Part shown: positions 10,025 through 18,400 of the stretch, in pieces
How positions within the stretch are numbered: the stretch's first letter is position 1
How the letters are laid out: the number at the start of each line of letters is the position of its first letter
DNA from: Ralstonia sp. NFACC01
GTDB lineage: Bacteria; Pseudomonadota; Gammaproteobacteria; Burkholderiales; Burkholderiaceae
Assembly: GCF_900115545.1 (NCBI RefSeq)
Contig: NZ_FOWV01000001.1
Location: forward strand, 620,001 to 684,000
Direction of reading: 5' to 3'
Length of the DNA stretch: 64,000 bases
Notes under the pieces: generated by a model
What the model saw: the letters and a program-made list of their open reading frames with translations, nothing else
Told to the model about the DNA's origin: nothing
Databases searched by the model: none
Translations under genes and position numbers: made by a program

Positions 10025-10882
10025 TTACCACCATTGGTACCAGGGCTTGTCTTTCTTGCGCTGGCCGTAGGCGAGGAAATCGCTCTTCGGGTAGTTCTGC
10101 TTGATGATGCGTTCGGTGTCGTCGCGCATGTCTTTCATGCCCAGCGCTTCATACGACTTCATCATGATGTACAGCGCTTCTTCCACTGCCGGGGCGCGGT
10201 CGTAATCCTTGATGGCGTCCTGCGCGCGGTTGACGGCAGCCAGGTAGGCGCCGCGGCGATAGTAGTAGCGTGCGGCGCCCACTTCATGCTCGGCCATCGC
10301 GTTGACAATGTACTGCATGCGCTGGGTGGCGTCCGGCGTGTACTTGCTGTTCGGGAAACGCGTGATCAGCGTCTTGAACGCGTCGTAGGCTGCGCGTGCC
10401 GCCTTCGGGTCGCGCTCGCTCAAGTCCTGGTTCGAGAAGCGGCCGAGCCAGCCCAGGTTGTCGTTGAAGTTGATCAGGCCCTTGAGGTAATAGGCGTAAT
10501 CGACGCTCGGGTGATTCGGGTGCAACTGGATGAAGCGATCCACCGCGGCCAGCGCGGCAGCCGTCTCGCCATCCTTGTAGTTGGCGTAGGCGGTTTCGAT
10601 CTGGGCTTGCTGGGCGTACGGCCCGAACGGATAGCGGCTTTCGAGCTTTTCGTAGTACTTGACCGCCTTGGCGTAGTCGCCGCCGTCGAGCGAATCCTTC
10701 GCTTCCGAATATAATTTGTTGGCTGACCAGCCAGCAGTTTCGTCTTGCTGTTCCGGCAGGATGCCGCAGGCCGAGATAGTCAGACATGTAACGCCTGCCA
10801 CCAACACTGCTCCGATTTGTGCGCGGATTCGACTGCCGATTCGACTGCCAATACGCGCCTGCTTTACGCTCGTGACCGACAT
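10025..10882 (-). CDS. bamD: Outer-membrane assembly lipoprotein BamD
   Basis: Essential partner of BamA in the complex that inserts beta-barrel proteins into the outer membrane. It has a lipoprotein signal ending in the lipobox ISAC (Cys about residue 39), then TPR-like repeats from SANKLYSEAKDSLDGGDYAKAVKYYEKLESRYP onward, as in the BamD/YfiO family. The start is MSVTSVKQA at 10882; an upstream Met at 10918 would add a non-family leader and would lie on the -10 box. The signal-peptide n-region contains a tandem GSRI-GSRI repeat. The length is 285 residues. It is divergent from rluD with only 15 bases between start codons. Confidence 0.95.
   Translation of the reverse strand: MSVTSVKQARIGSRIGSRIRAQIGAVLVAGVTCLTISACGILPEQQDETAGWSANKLYSEAKDSLDGGDYAKAVKYYEKLESRYPFGPYAQQAQIETAYANYKDGETAAALAAVDRFIQLHPNHPSVDYAYYLKGLINFNDNLGWLGRFSNQDLSERDPKAARAAYDAFKTLITRFPNSKYTPDATQRMQYIVNAMAEHEVGAARYYYRRGAYLAAVNRAQDAIKDYDRAPAVEEALYIMMKSYEALGMKDMRDDTERIIKQNYPKSDFLAYGQRKKDKPWYQWW
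10826..10849 (-). repeat. 12-bp perfect tandem duplication in the bamD signal peptide
   Basis: Two identical copies of gattcgactgcc abut each other and encode Gly-Ser-Arg-Ile twice on the minus strand. It is in frame and probably arose by slippage. Confidence 0.85.
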
Positions 10883-10897
10883 GGGCACCTTTTCTGA

Positions 10898-12010
10898 ATG
10901 AAAAATCGCATCAAGCATTATAGCCCAAGCCCTGTGTCAGACGACGCACTGGCTGACGTTTCCCTCGCTGCGCCGGAGACGGAAGACGCCCTCGATGATG
11001 AGGCGCTCGATTTGCCTGCCGCCGATGCGGCACCGGCTGCCGAACCGATCATCGTCGAGATTCCCGAAGCCATGCACGGCGAACGCCTGGACAAGGCGCT
11101 TGCCAAGCTGCTGCCTGACTATTCGCGCAGCCGCCTGCAGCAATGGATTGACGCAGGTGCGGTGCGCCTGCGGGGGGAAGTCGTGCGCCCTCGCGCGGCC
11201 ATCTCCGGTGGTGACCGCATCGAAGTCGTCCCGCAACGCGCGGCAGACGAAAGCGCCTTCGTTGCCGAGCCCATCGATCTTGATGTGGTGTACGAAGACG
11301 ACACGCTGCTCGTCATCAACAAGCCTGCCGGGCTGGTGGTGCATCCGGCCGCCGGCAACTGGAGCGGCACGGTGCTCAACGGCCTGCTGCACCGCTATCC
11401 CGACGCGGTGGAGTTGCCGCGCGCCGGTATCGTCCACCGCCTTGACAAGGACACTTCCGGCCTGATGGTGGTCGCCCGCACGCTGCCCGCACAGACGGAC
11501 CTCGTCCGCCAACTTCAGGCACGTACTGTCAAGCGGACTTATCTCGCACTCGTGTGGGGCGAAACGCCCGAAGAGGCCACGATTGACGCTCCGATCGGCC
11601 GCGACCCGCGTGACCGCACGCGCATGGCGATCATCGAGACGGCCAGCGGCAAGCCGGCGCGCACGCATTTCAAGACGCTGGACGTGGTGGACCTCGGGCG
11701 GGCGCAGGTATCTCTGGTGCGCTGCCAGCTTGAGACCGGTCGTACACACCAGATCCGTGTGCACTTTGAATCGGAGGGGCATCCGCTGCTTGGCGATCCT
11801 GTATACACGCGCAATTTCCGCCGTGGCAAGCCGCAGACGATCAAGGCGCCGCTACCGGTGCCATTTACACGGCAGGCGCTGCACGCGGTGCGCCTGGGGC
11901 TCGTACATCCTGCATCGGGCAAATCAGTGCACTGGGAAGTTGGCGTGCCGGATGATTTCGCCGATCTGCTGGAAGCCCTGGACCTGGATCCCGATGCCGA
12001 TATCAACTGA
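10898..12010 (+). CDS. rluD: Ribosomal large subunit pseudouridine synthase D
   Basis: Makes the pseudouridines of helix 69 in 23S rRNA. An S4 RNA-binding domain ([24 protein letters not shown], about 61-84) is followed by the RluA-type catalytic domain with the active-site motif [11 protein letters not shown]; the catalytic Asp is probably Asp183. [12 protein letters not shown] is also visible. The protein is 370 residues, with an acidic N-terminal extension of about 50 residues compared with the E. coli enzyme. A later start at the Met of MHGERLD (11075) is possible, particularly as the bamD -10 box lies in the first rluD codons. The pgeF start overlaps its 3' end by 17 bases, so the two are an operon. 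Confidence 0.93.
   Translation: MKNRIKHYSPSPVSDDALADVSLAAPETEDALDDEALDLPAADAAPAAEPIIVEIPEAMHGERLDKALAKLLPDYSRSRLQQWIDAGAVRLRGEVVRPRAAISGGDRIEVVPQRAADESAFVAEPIDLDVVYEDDTLLVINKPAGLVVHPAAGNWSGTVLNGLLHRYPDAVELPRAGIVHRLDKDTSGLMVVARTLPAQTDLVRQLQARTVKRTYLALVWGETPEEATIDAPIGRDPRDRTRMAIIETASGKPARTHFKTLDVVDLGRAQVSLVRCQLETGRTHQIRVHFESEGHPLLGDPVYTRNFRRGKPQTIKAPLPVPFTRQALHAVRLGLVHPASGKSVHWEVGVPDDFADLLEALDLDPDADIN
10917..10922 (-). promoter_or_regulatory. Consensus -10 box for bamD
   Basis: TATAAT on the minus strand, 34 bases upstream of the bamD start. No clear -35 at 17 bases (a CTGACA is only 12 bases away). It overlaps the first codons of rluD. Confidence 0.5.
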
Positions 12011-12803
12011 CTGGATCGTCCCCAACTGGCCCGCGCATCCGCATGTCAAAGCGCTGGCCACGACCCGCCTGGGTGGCGTCAGCGCAGGGCCTTACGGATT
12101 GGCGGGTGGCTTGCCCGGTGGCCTGAACCTTGGCCGGCATGTCGGTGATGCGCCCGAAGCCGTTGAACAGAATCGCCGCATCTTGCGTGCAGCGCTACCC
12201 GTCGAGCCGACGTGGATGGAGCAAGTGCACGGCACCGGCGTGGCGGATCTTGATCAGCTCGTCGGCACGTCTGCGCCTGTGGTTGCCGACGCGGCGGTGG
12301 CGTCGTGGCGGGATCGCGTCTGCGTGGTCATGACGGCCGATTGCCTGCCTGTCTTGCTGAGCGACGCTCGCGGCGTAACCGTGGGTGCGGCGCATGCGGG
12401 CTGGCGCGGTCTATGCGGGGGCGTCATCGAGCGCACGCTGGATGCGATGCTGCAACGGTTGCGCGCCAGCGGCCAGGAAGCTGATCCAACGTGGCTGGCA
12501 TGGCTGGGGCCGGCCATTGGGCCATCGTGTTTTGAAGTGGGTGCGGAAGTGCGCCAGGCGTTTATCGACGCCGCTCAGCCCGGTGAATTACCAGCCACCC
12601 AGGCGGCTTTCTTGGAAGGCGCATCCGCCGACAAGTTCTTTGCTGACCTGTATGCGCTGGCCCGGCTGCGGCTGGCACGCGTTGGCTGTACCGACGTGTA
12701 CGGCGGCGGCCTGTGCACAATGAGGGACGCCGAGCGCTTCTATTCGTACCGCCGGGAGCGCACCACCGGCCGCATGGCGACGCTGATCTGGCGCGCAGAG
12801 TGA
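11994..12803 (+). CDS. pgeF: Purine nucleoside phosphorylase / laccase-domain protein (YfiH, PgeF family)
   Basis: Member of the YfiH/LACC1 family, known to have purine nucleoside phosphorylase or adenosine deaminase activity and a role in editing peptidoglycan precursors. Conserved motifs are MEQVHGTGV, the Cys-containing [10 protein letters not shown] and [13 protein letters not shown], and the C-terminal [21 protein letters not shown]. These carry the Zn-binding Cys/His set. The 269 residues are typical. Start ATG 11994 overlaps rluD by 17 bases and gives the family N-terminus ([20 protein letters not shown]). Its position upstream of phaC is shared with Cupriavidus necator, from memory. 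Confidence 0.92.
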   Translation: MPISTDWIVPNWPAHPHVKALATTRLGGVSAGPYGLAGGLPGGLNLGRHVGDAPEAVEQNRRILRAALPVEPTWMEQVHGTGVADLDQLVGTSAPVVADAAVASWRDRVCVVMTADCLPVLLSDARGVTVGAAHAGWRGLCGGVIERTLDAMLQRLRASGQEADPTWLAWLGPAIGPSCFEVGAEVRQAFIDAAQPGELPATQAAFLEGASADKFFADLYALARLRLARVGCTDVYGGGLCTMRDAERFYSYRRERTTGRMATLIWRAE

Positions 12804-12807
12804 GCGC

Positions 12808-13044
12808 TCAGGCGGCGCCGTCGCCTGTGTCGCTGCTCAGTGTGGGGGTGGTGTCCGCTTTGTCGTGCGCGGCTTCCTGGGCTTTTCGGCGTCGTCTGCG
12901 TGCCGGCGTGCCGACAATCCACAGGAAGAGCGATAACGGGGCCACGCCGTAGAAGACAAATGTGCCGATGCCTGCAATCCAAGATTGCTCAGTCAAGGAC
13001 ATCATCAGTACGACGTAGAGCCAGGCGATGGCGACGATATACAT
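12808..13044 (-). CDS. Small two-pass membrane protein, unknown function
   Basis: 78 residues with hydrophobic segments at about 3-17 (IVAIAWLYVVLMMSL) and 23-45 (IAGIGTFVFYGVAPLSLFLWIVG). A very basic stretch (PARRRRRKAQ) and an acidic/Thr-rich tail follow. It is predicted to be an inner-membrane protein with a cytoplasmic basic C-terminus. No family is recognised. It ends 5 bases from the pgeF stop, convergent, and diverges from phaC with 270 bases between. The hydrophobic pattern with a positive-inside tail supports a real gene. Confidence 0.65.
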   Translation of the reverse strand: MYIVAIAWLYVVLMMSLTEQSWIAGIGTFVFYGVAPLSLFLWIVGTPARRRRRKAQEAAHDKADTTPTLSSDTGDGAA

Positions 13045-13215
13045 GAGAAAAAGCGGTGCCCGGCATTGGCGTAATGCGGCAGTCTCGCACGAAATCGCGC
13101 AAATTGGACCATAGCCCCGGCTCTGCGCTTAGCCATTCGGTCGGAGTCATTTTCGGCGAATGTGCCAAAACCCGCGCTGGCTGGGCGTTTCCGGCCGACC
13201 ATTAACTAACTCCGA

Positions 13216-13245
13216 TTGACAGCCTTGAAACGGCAAGGCAACAAT
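13216..13245 (+). promoter_or_regulatory. phaC promoter, sigma70 type
   Basis: A perfect TTGACA (13216-13221), an 18-base spacer and AACAAT (13240-13245). The same boxes and the flanking AAGGCAACAATG are, from memory, the phaC1 promoter of Cupriavidus necator. Transcription should start near 13252. Confidence 0.8.
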
Positions 13246-13263
13246 GCCCCGCAATACTACGAG

Positions 13264-13294
13264 TTGCGCCGCCGTTCCAACCGGAGCGGCGCAA
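13264..13294 (+). promoter_or_regulatory. Stem-loop in the phaC leader
   Basis: TTGCGCCGC (13264-13272) pairs perfectly with GCGGCGCAA (13286-13294). An inner TCC/GGA extension closes an AACC loop, with a 3-base bulge. It ends 20 bases before the phaC start and 10 before its GAGGG ribosome site. Confidence 0.65.
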
Positions 13295-13313
13295 TCGTCG
13301 GATCGAGGGCACT

Positions 13314-15107
13314 ATGGCATCGCGTCAATCGACATCATCCAAAGCATCTAGCGCCCACACTCAAGCTCCCTGGCAGAGCTTGTCGGACCCTACGCAGTGG
13401 GCAGAGCAGTTCAAGCAATGGCAGGCCTTTGCGGGCGCCTTCGCACAACCCGGTGCTGCGGCGCAGGGTCTTGGCCAGTTCAACGGCGCAGCGATGGGCG
13501 AAGGCGCAGTTCCCTTCGCGCTGATCCCGCATGATCGGCTGGCCGAAATCCAGCAGAAATATCTCGAAGAGTGGCTCCAGATCTGGCGCCACATGAGCAC
13601 CGGCGAAAGCGCCGAGGCCGTGGCGCCGTCTGATCGCCGTTTCTCGAACGACGCGTGGCGCAAGAGCCCGCTGTACGGCTACGCCGCTGCGTTCTACGTG
13701 CTCAACGCCCGCACCCTGATGGAAATGGCCGACGCCGTGCAAGCTGACACCAAGACCCGCGAGCGCGTTCGTTTTGCCGTGTCGCAATGGACGGCCGCCA
13801 TGTCGCCGTCCAACTTCCTTGCGACCAACCCTGAGGCGCAGAAGCATCTGATTGAATCGCGTGGCGAATCCCTGCGTACCGGCATCCTGAACATGCTGCA
13901 GGACATGGAGCGCGGCAAGATCTCGCAGACCGACGAAACGGCGTTCGAGATCGGCCGCAATGTCGCCAACAGCGAAGGCGCCGTCGTCTTCGAGAACGAC
14001 TATTTCCAGCTCATCCAATACAAGCCGCTGACAGCCAAGGTGCATGCGCGCCCGCTGCTGCTGGTGCCGCCGTGCATCAACAAGTTCTACATCCTGGACC
14101 TGCAGCCGGCCAATTCGCTCGTGCGCTATGCGGTGGAGCAGGGCAATACCGTTTTCCTGGTGTCATGGCGCAATCCGGACGCGAGCATGGCGTCCCGCAC
14201 GTGGGATGACTACATCGAAGGCGGCGCGATCGAGGCCATCCGCGTAGCGCGCGAAATTTCTGCGCAGGACCAGATCAATGTGCTGGGCTTCTGCGTGGGC
14301 GGAACGATCCTGTCGACGGCCCTGGCCGTGCTGGCGGAGCGCGGCGAGCATCCGGCCGCAAGCCTGACGCTGCTGACCACGCTGCTCGACTTTACGGACA
14401 CCGGCATTCTCGACGTGTTCGTCGATCAGGCCCAGGTGGAAATGCGTGAGAAGACCATCGGCAGCAATGCGCCGACCGGCCCGGGCCTGCTGCGTGGCGT
14501 GGAGCTGGCAAACACGTTCTCGTTCCTGCGTCCGAACGATCTGGTCTGGAACTACGTTGTCGAGAATTATCTAAAGGGCAAGACGCCCGCGCCGTTCGAC
14601 CTGCTGTATTGGAATGGCGACTCGACCAACCTGCCTGGCCCGTGGTACTGCTGGTACCTGCGCCATACGTATCTGCAGAACGACCTCAAAACGCCAGGCA
14701 AGCTGAAGGTGAACGGCACGCCGGTGGATTTAGGCAAGATCGACGTGCCGGTCTACATCTACGGATCGCGTGAAGACCACATCGTGCCGTGGAAGTCCGC
14801 TTATGGCTCTGTGCCGCTGCTTAAGGGCAAGCGGCGTTTCGTGCTGGGCGCCTCGGGACATATCGCAGGCGTGATCAACCCGCCCGCGGCCAACAAGCGT
14901 TCGCATTGGATCAATGCCAAGCTGCCCGATACCGCCGATGCGTGGTTCGAGGGTGCCAAGGAGCATCCGGGCAGTTGGTGGCCGGATTGGTCAACATGGC
15001 TGGCATCACACGCCGGTGCGCAGAAGAGTGCACCCAAGAGCTATGGCAATGCGGATTACCCGGCCATCGAGCCGGCGCCTGGCCGCTACGTCAAACAGAA
15101 AGCGTAA
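13314..15107 (+). CDS. phaC: Class I poly(3-hydroxyalkanoate) synthase
   Basis: Polymerises 3-hydroxyacyl-CoA into storage polyester at the granule surface. This is a class I enzyme of 597 residues with the lipase-like box GFCVGG carrying nucleophile Cys327, Asp488 in REDHIVPW and His516 in GASGHIAGVINPP. The spacing equals that of the Cupriavidus enzyme plus 8. The N-terminal domain (DPTQWAEQFKQWQAFAGAF) is as expected. Start ATG 13314 follows GAGGG (13305-13309). It is first in the phaCAB operon; phaA begins 89 bases downstream with no terminator evident. Confidence 0.98.
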   Translation: MASRQSTSSKASSAHTQAPWQSLSDPTQWAEQFKQWQAFAGAFAQPGAAAQGLGQFNGAAMGEGAVPFALIPHDRLAEIQQKYLEEWLQIWRHMSTGESAEAVAPSDRRFSNDAWRKSPLYGYAAAFYVLNARTLMEMADAVQADTKTRERVRFAVSQWTAAMSPSNFLATNPEAQKHLIESRGESLRTGILNMLQDMERGKISQTDETAFEIGRNVANSEGAVVFENDYFQLIQYKPLTAKVHARPLLLVPPCINKFYILDLQPANSLVRYAVEQGNTVFLVSWRNPDASMASRTWDDYIEGGAIEAIRVAREISAQDQINVLGFCVGGTILSTALAVLAERGEHPAASLTLLTTLLDFTDTGILDVFVDQAQVEMREKTIGSNAPTGPGLLRGVELANTFSFLRPNDLVWNYVVENYLKGKTPAPFDLLYWNGDSTNLPGPWYCWYLRHTYLQNDLKTPGKLKVNGTPVDLGKIDVPVYIYGSREDHIVPWKSAYGSVPLLKGKRRFVLGASGHIAGVINPPAANKRSHWINAKLPDTADAWFEGAKEHPGSWWPDWSTWLASHAGAQKSAPKSYGNADYPAIEPAPGRYVKQKA

Positions 15108-15196
15108 GATCGCGCGCATGAACCCCCGTTGCCGTCGCGGCTTCGGCTGCTGACGGCGTCCAACGACCCTCTCTTTCGACAGTGGAAGGTAAGCAA

Positions 15197-16378
15197 ATGA
15201 CCGATGTTGTGATCGTATCGGCGGTACGCACCGCCGTGGGCAAGTTTGGTGGCTCGTTGGCGAAGATCGCTGCGCCCGAGCTTGGCGCGGCCGTTATCCG
15301 CGAAGCGCTGGCGCGCGCCAAGGTGTCACCCGACCAGGTGAGCGAAGTCATCATGGGGCAGGTGCTGACTGCCGGCTCGGGCCAGAATCCGGCGCGTCAG
15401 GCCGTCATCAAGGCTGGGCTGCCGAACATGGTGCCCGGCCTGACCATCAACAAGGTGTGCGGCTCGGGCCTGAAGGCCGTAATGCTGGCCGCCAACGCCA
15501 TCATCGCGGGCGATGCCGAGATCGTCGTGGCCGGTGGCCAGGAAAACATGTCCGCCGCGCCGCACGTCCTGCCGGGCTCGCGCGATGGTTTCCGCATGGG
15601 AGATGCCAAGCTGATCGATTCGATGATTGTGGACGGGCTGTGGGACGTCTACAACCAGTACCACATGGGCATCACGGCCGAGAACGTCGCCAAGGAATAC
15701 GGCATCACGCGTGAAGCGCAGGACGAGTTTGCCGTGGCATCGCAGAACAAGGCTGAAGCTGCGCAGAAGTCGGGCCGTTTCAATGACGAAATCGTTCCGA
15801 TCCTGATCCCGCAGCGCAAGGGTGATCCGATTGCCTTTACGCAGGATGAGTTCGTCCGCCATGGCGCCACGCTCGAATCGATGGCAGGGCTGAAGCCTGC
15901 CTTCGACAAGGCCGGCACCGTGACGGCTGCCAATGCCTCGGGTCTGAACGATGGCGCCGCCGCTGTTGTGGTGATGTCGGCCGCCAAGGCCAAGGAGCTG
16001 GGCCTGACGCCCCTGGCAACGATCCGTGCGTACGCGAGTGCTGGCCTGGACCCGAAGGTCATGGGCATGGGGCCGGTACCGGCATCGAAGCGCTGCCTGT
16101 CGCGCGCCGGCTGGTCGGTGGCCGACCTGGACCTGATGGAGATCAACGAGGCGTTTGCCGCTCAGGCGCTGGCCGTGCATCAGCAGATGGGCTGGGATAC
16201 GTCCAAGGTCAACGTCAATGGTGGTGCGATTGCGATCGGCCACCCGATCGGCGCGTCGGGCTGCCGCATCCTGGTCACGCTGCTGCACGAAATGCAGAAG
16301 CGCGATGCGAAGAAGGGCTTGGCCTCGCTGTGTATCGGCGGCGGCATGGGCGTGGCGCTGGCGGTTGAACGTCCGTAA
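15197..16378 (+). CDS. phaA: Acetyl-CoA acetyltransferase (beta-ketothiolase)
   Basis: Condenses two acetyl-CoA to acetoacetyl-CoA, the first step of poly-3-hydroxybutyrate synthesis. Thiolase catalytic residues are Cys88 ([10 protein letters not shown]), His349 ([14 protein letters not shown]) and Cys379 ([11 protein letters not shown]). It has 393 residues, the standard length. Start ATG 15197 is preceded by GGAAGGTAAG; an in-frame GTG 15 bases earlier is rejected because it would add a non-family VEGKQ. It is in the operon between phaC and phaB. The bktB gene about 5.7 kb downstream encodes a second thiolase with broader chain length in homologues. Confidence 0.97.
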   Translation: MTDVVIVSAVRTAVGKFGGSLAKIAAPELGAAVIREALARAKVSPDQVSEVIMGQVLTAGSGQNPARQAVIKAGLPNMVPGLTINKVCGSGLKAVMLAANAIIAGDAEIVVAGGQENMSAAPHVLPGSRDGFRMGDAKLIDSMIVDGLWDVYNQYHMGITAENVAKEYGITREAQDEFAVASQNKAEAAQKSGRFNDEIVPILIPQRKGDPIAFTQDEFVRHGATLESMAGLKPAFDKAGTVTAANASGLNDGAAAVVVMSAAKAKELGLTPLATIRAYASAGLDPKVMGMGPVPASKRCLSRAGWSVADLDLMEINEAFAAQALAVHQQMGWDTSKVNVNGGAIAIGHPIGASGCRILVTLLHEMQKRDAKKGLASLCIGGGMGVALAVERP

Positions 16379-16391
16379 GTCTTTTGCAGTG

Positions 16392-16442
16392 GGATTGGCG
16401 TGGGGTGGAACGAATACCGTACACGCCAATCCGAGAAACCTG
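16392..16442 (+). repeat. 11-bp perfect inverted repeat between phaA and phaB
   Basis: GGATTGGCGTG (16392-16402) and CACGCCAATCC (16432-16442) flank a 29-base loop in the intercistronic mRNA. There is no T tract, so it is more likely an mRNA-stability or processing element than a terminator. Confidence 0.65.
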
Positions 16443-16500
16443 AGCATCCGCTGCCCGGCAAGAGGCCTGGCAGTTCTAACAACAAGGACTAGGAGTGGAC

Positions 16501-17241
16501 ATGACCAAACGCATCGCATACGTCACCGGTGGCATGGGCGGTATCGGAACGGCGATTTGCCAGCGCTTGGCGCGCGACGGCTTCACCGTTGTCGCAGGCT
16601 GCGGCCCGAACTCGCCGCGCAAGGCGAAATGGCTCGAACAGCAAAAGGCGCTTGGTTTCGATTTCGTGCCGTCCGAGGGCAACGTCGGCGATTGGGAGTC
16701 CACCAAGGCCGCGTTCGACAAGGTCAAGGCCGAAGTGGGCGAGGTGGATGTCCTGATCAACAACGCCGGCATCACGCGCGACGTGGTGTTTCGCAAGATG
16801 ACCCGCGCCGACTGGGATGCGGTGATCGACACCAACCTGACTTCGCTGTTCAACGTGACCAAGCAGGTTATCGACGGCATGGCTGATCGCGGCTGGGGCC
16901 GTATCGTCAACATCTCGTCGGTGAACGGCCAGAAGGGGCAGTTTGGTCAGACCAACTACTCCACGGCCAAGGCCGGCTTGCATGGCTTCACGATGGCGCT
17001 GGCGCAGGAAGTCGCAACCAAGGGTGTGACGGTCAATACCGTGTCGCCGGGCTATATCGCCACCGACATGGTGAAAGCGATTCGTCAGGATGTGCTCGAC
17101 AAGATTATTGGCACCATCCCGGTCAAGCGCTTGGGCGAGCCGACGGAGATCGCCTCGATCTGCGCATGGCTGGCATCTGAAGAGTCTGGCTTCTCCACAG
17201 GCGCGGACTTCTCCCTCAACGGCGGCCTGCACATGGGCTGA
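16501..17241 (+). CDS. phaB: NADPH-dependent acetoacetyl-CoA reductase
   Basis: Reduces acetoacetyl-CoA to (R)-3-hydroxybutyryl-CoA, the monomer used by PhaC. Short-chain dehydrogenase with the Rossmann glycine motif TGGMGGIG near residues 10-17, NNAG at about 87, and the catalytic Ser140, Tyr153 and Lys157 (NISSVNG; TNYSTAK). It has 246 residues and is nearly identical in pattern to the Cupriavidus PhaB. Start ATG 16501 is set by AGGAG at 16491-16495. It is last in the operon, followed by a strong terminator 70 bases on. Confidence 0.97.
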   Translation: MTKRIAYVTGGMGGIGTAICQRLARDGFTVVAGCGPNSPRKAKWLEQQKALGFDFVPSEGNVGDWESTKAAFDKVKAEVGEVDVLINNAGITRDVVFRKMTRADWDAVIDTNLTSLFNVTKQVIDGMADRGWGRIVNISSVNGQKGQFGQTNYSTAKAGLHGFTMALAQEVATKGVTVNTVSPGYIATDMVKAIRQDVLDKIIGTIPVKRLGEPTEIASICAWLASEESGFSTGADFSLNGGLHMG

Positions 17242-17310
17242 CGCTCAATGCCCGTGCTGCGGCGATGCTGCAGCATGGGTGCAGCAATTTTTCCCTTGCC
17301 TTTACCTGCA

Positions 17311-17346
17311 TGCTGCGATGCTCGATTGCATCGCAGCAGGCTTTTT
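17311..17346 (+). terminator. Terminator of the phaCAB operon
   Basis: TGCTGCGATGC (17311-17321) pairs perfectly with GCATCGCAGCA (17328-17338) around a 6-base loop, followed by GGCTTTTT. Confidence 0.88.
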
Positions 17347-17645
17347 GCGTCCTCTCCGGACACTGTCCGAGTGCATGAGCCGCATCAAAATGCTGCGGGT
17401 TTTTACCGGGGGAGGTCGCCTTTTCTTTGCAGGGCGATCCGCATAGAATCCAGTCACGGAGGCGCTCCGCAGGGAGACACGGGGCGTCCGATCATAACCG
17501 GATGCATCTGCGCTGCTCTTGAATGCAGCATTTGCGCGCAGATCGGAACAGCCGGGCAACCGCGTATTTTGCTGCATCGCTCGGTGCAGTCATTTCGCAC
17601 TGCATCGGCTGCACCGCAGCAGCATCGCCAACACGGAAAGGCACG
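17347..17645 (+). promoter_or_regulatory. phaR upstream region rich in TGCAG/CTGC elements
   Basis: About 300 bases without a gene ahead of phaR. A TAGAAT box (17444-17449) may be a -10, with no convincing -35. From 17520 to 17624 the sequence is crowded with GCAG and CTGC half-sites. These include CTGC-ACC-GCAG at 17609-17619, matching the CTGC-N3/4-GCAG motif reported, from memory, for PhaR of Paracoccus. Autoregulation by PhaR would fit; this is inference. Confidence 0.45.
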
Positions 17646-18200
17646 ATGGCCACCAGCAAGAAGGGCACCGAACGGCTGATCAAGAAATATCCCAACCGCC
17701 GGCTCTACGATACCCAAACCAGCACGTACATCACGCTGGCAGACGTCAAGCAACTCGTGATGGAAACCGAAGAGTTTCGCGTCGTCGATGCGAAATCCGG
17801 TGAAGACCTGACCCGCAGCATCCTGCTGCAGATCATCCTGGAAGAGGAAACCGGCGGCGTGCCGATGTTCTCCGGCGCGATGCTCGCTCAGATCATCCGT
17901 TTCTATGGAAACGCCATGCAGGGCATGATGGGCACGTACCTGGAAAAGAACATCCAGGCGTTTGTCGACATCCAGAGCAAGCTGGCCGAAAACTCGAAGG
18001 ATCTGTACAGCGGCAACTCCTTCAACCCTGACATGTGGTCGCAATTCATGAACATGCAGGGGCCGATGATGCAAGGCATGATGAGCAACTACATCGAGCA
18101 GAGCAAAAACCTGTTCGTGCAAATGCAGGAGCAGATGCAGAGCCAAGCCAAGAACATGTTCGGGACATTCCCGTTCAACCAGCCGCCCGAAAAGAAGTAA
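17646..18200 (+). CDS. phaR: Polyhydroxyalkanoate synthesis repressor PhaR
   Basis: DNA- and granule-binding repressor that releases the phasin gene and its own gene when polymer accumulates. The N-terminal domain is diagnostic (LIKKYPNRRLYDTQTSTYITLADVKQLV, PHB accumulation DNA-binding domain). It is followed by a second domain (DLTRSILLQIILEEE) and a Met/Gln-rich C-terminal region (MNMQGPMMQGMMSNYIEQ) typical of granule binding. It has 184 residues. Start ATG 17646 is at the family N-terminus (MATSKKGTERLI); an upstream in-frame Met at 17523 is rejected. It has its own upstream region and terminator, separate from phaCAB. Confidence 0.96.
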   Translation: MATSKKGTERLIKKYPNRRLYDTQTSTYITLADVKQLVMETEEFRVVDAKSGEDLTRSILLQIILEEETGGVPMFSGAMLAQIIRFYGNAMQGMMGTYLEKNIQAFVDIQSKLAENSKDLYSGNSFNPDMWSQFMNMQGPMMQGMMSNYIEQSKNLFVQMQEQMQSQAKNMFGTFPFNQPPEKK

Positions 18201-18221
18201 GTTCGGCGGGCTGGTAAAACG

Positions 18222-18251
18222 AGGCGAATCGCATGGCGGTTCGCCTTTTTT
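18222..18251 (+). terminator. Terminator after phaR
   Basis: AGGCGAA (18222-18228) pairs with TTCGCCT (18240-18246), leading into six T. It lies 21 bases after the phaR stop. Confidence 0.8.
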
Positions 18252-18281
18252 GTTGGGCGGGCGTGGGTGAGGGCGGCAAGG

Positions 18282-18287
18282 TAAAAT
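18282..18287 (+). promoter_or_regulatory. Candidate -10 box for dusC
   Basis: TAAAAT 113 bases upstream of the dusC start, with no clear -35. A small GAGGC-ATAC-GCCTC hairpin follows at 18303-18316. Confidence 0.35.
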
Positions 18288-18400
18288 ACGTGTCTTTCAG
18301 GTGAGGCATACGCCTCTCCGACGATCACGATTCCCCCCTTCGGTCTCCCCATGTTCGATGTCCGCTCCCGGCCTGTGCGCCGGCCGTCTTCCGTTTTCGC

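Noticed and set aside
13005-13202. 65-codon minus-strand frame upstream of phaC
   Set aside because: It overlaps the start of the small membrane protein, is basic low-complexity, and has no ribosome site.
17281-17292. GCAGCAATTTTT as a C. necator-type PhaR site
   Set aside because: The recalled 12-bp consensus has A or C at position 4, where this has G, and it lies ahead of the phaCAB terminator stem.
17248-17679. Frames in the phaB-phaR gap
   Set aside because: They cross the phaCAB terminator and the regulatory repeats of phaR. No family match.
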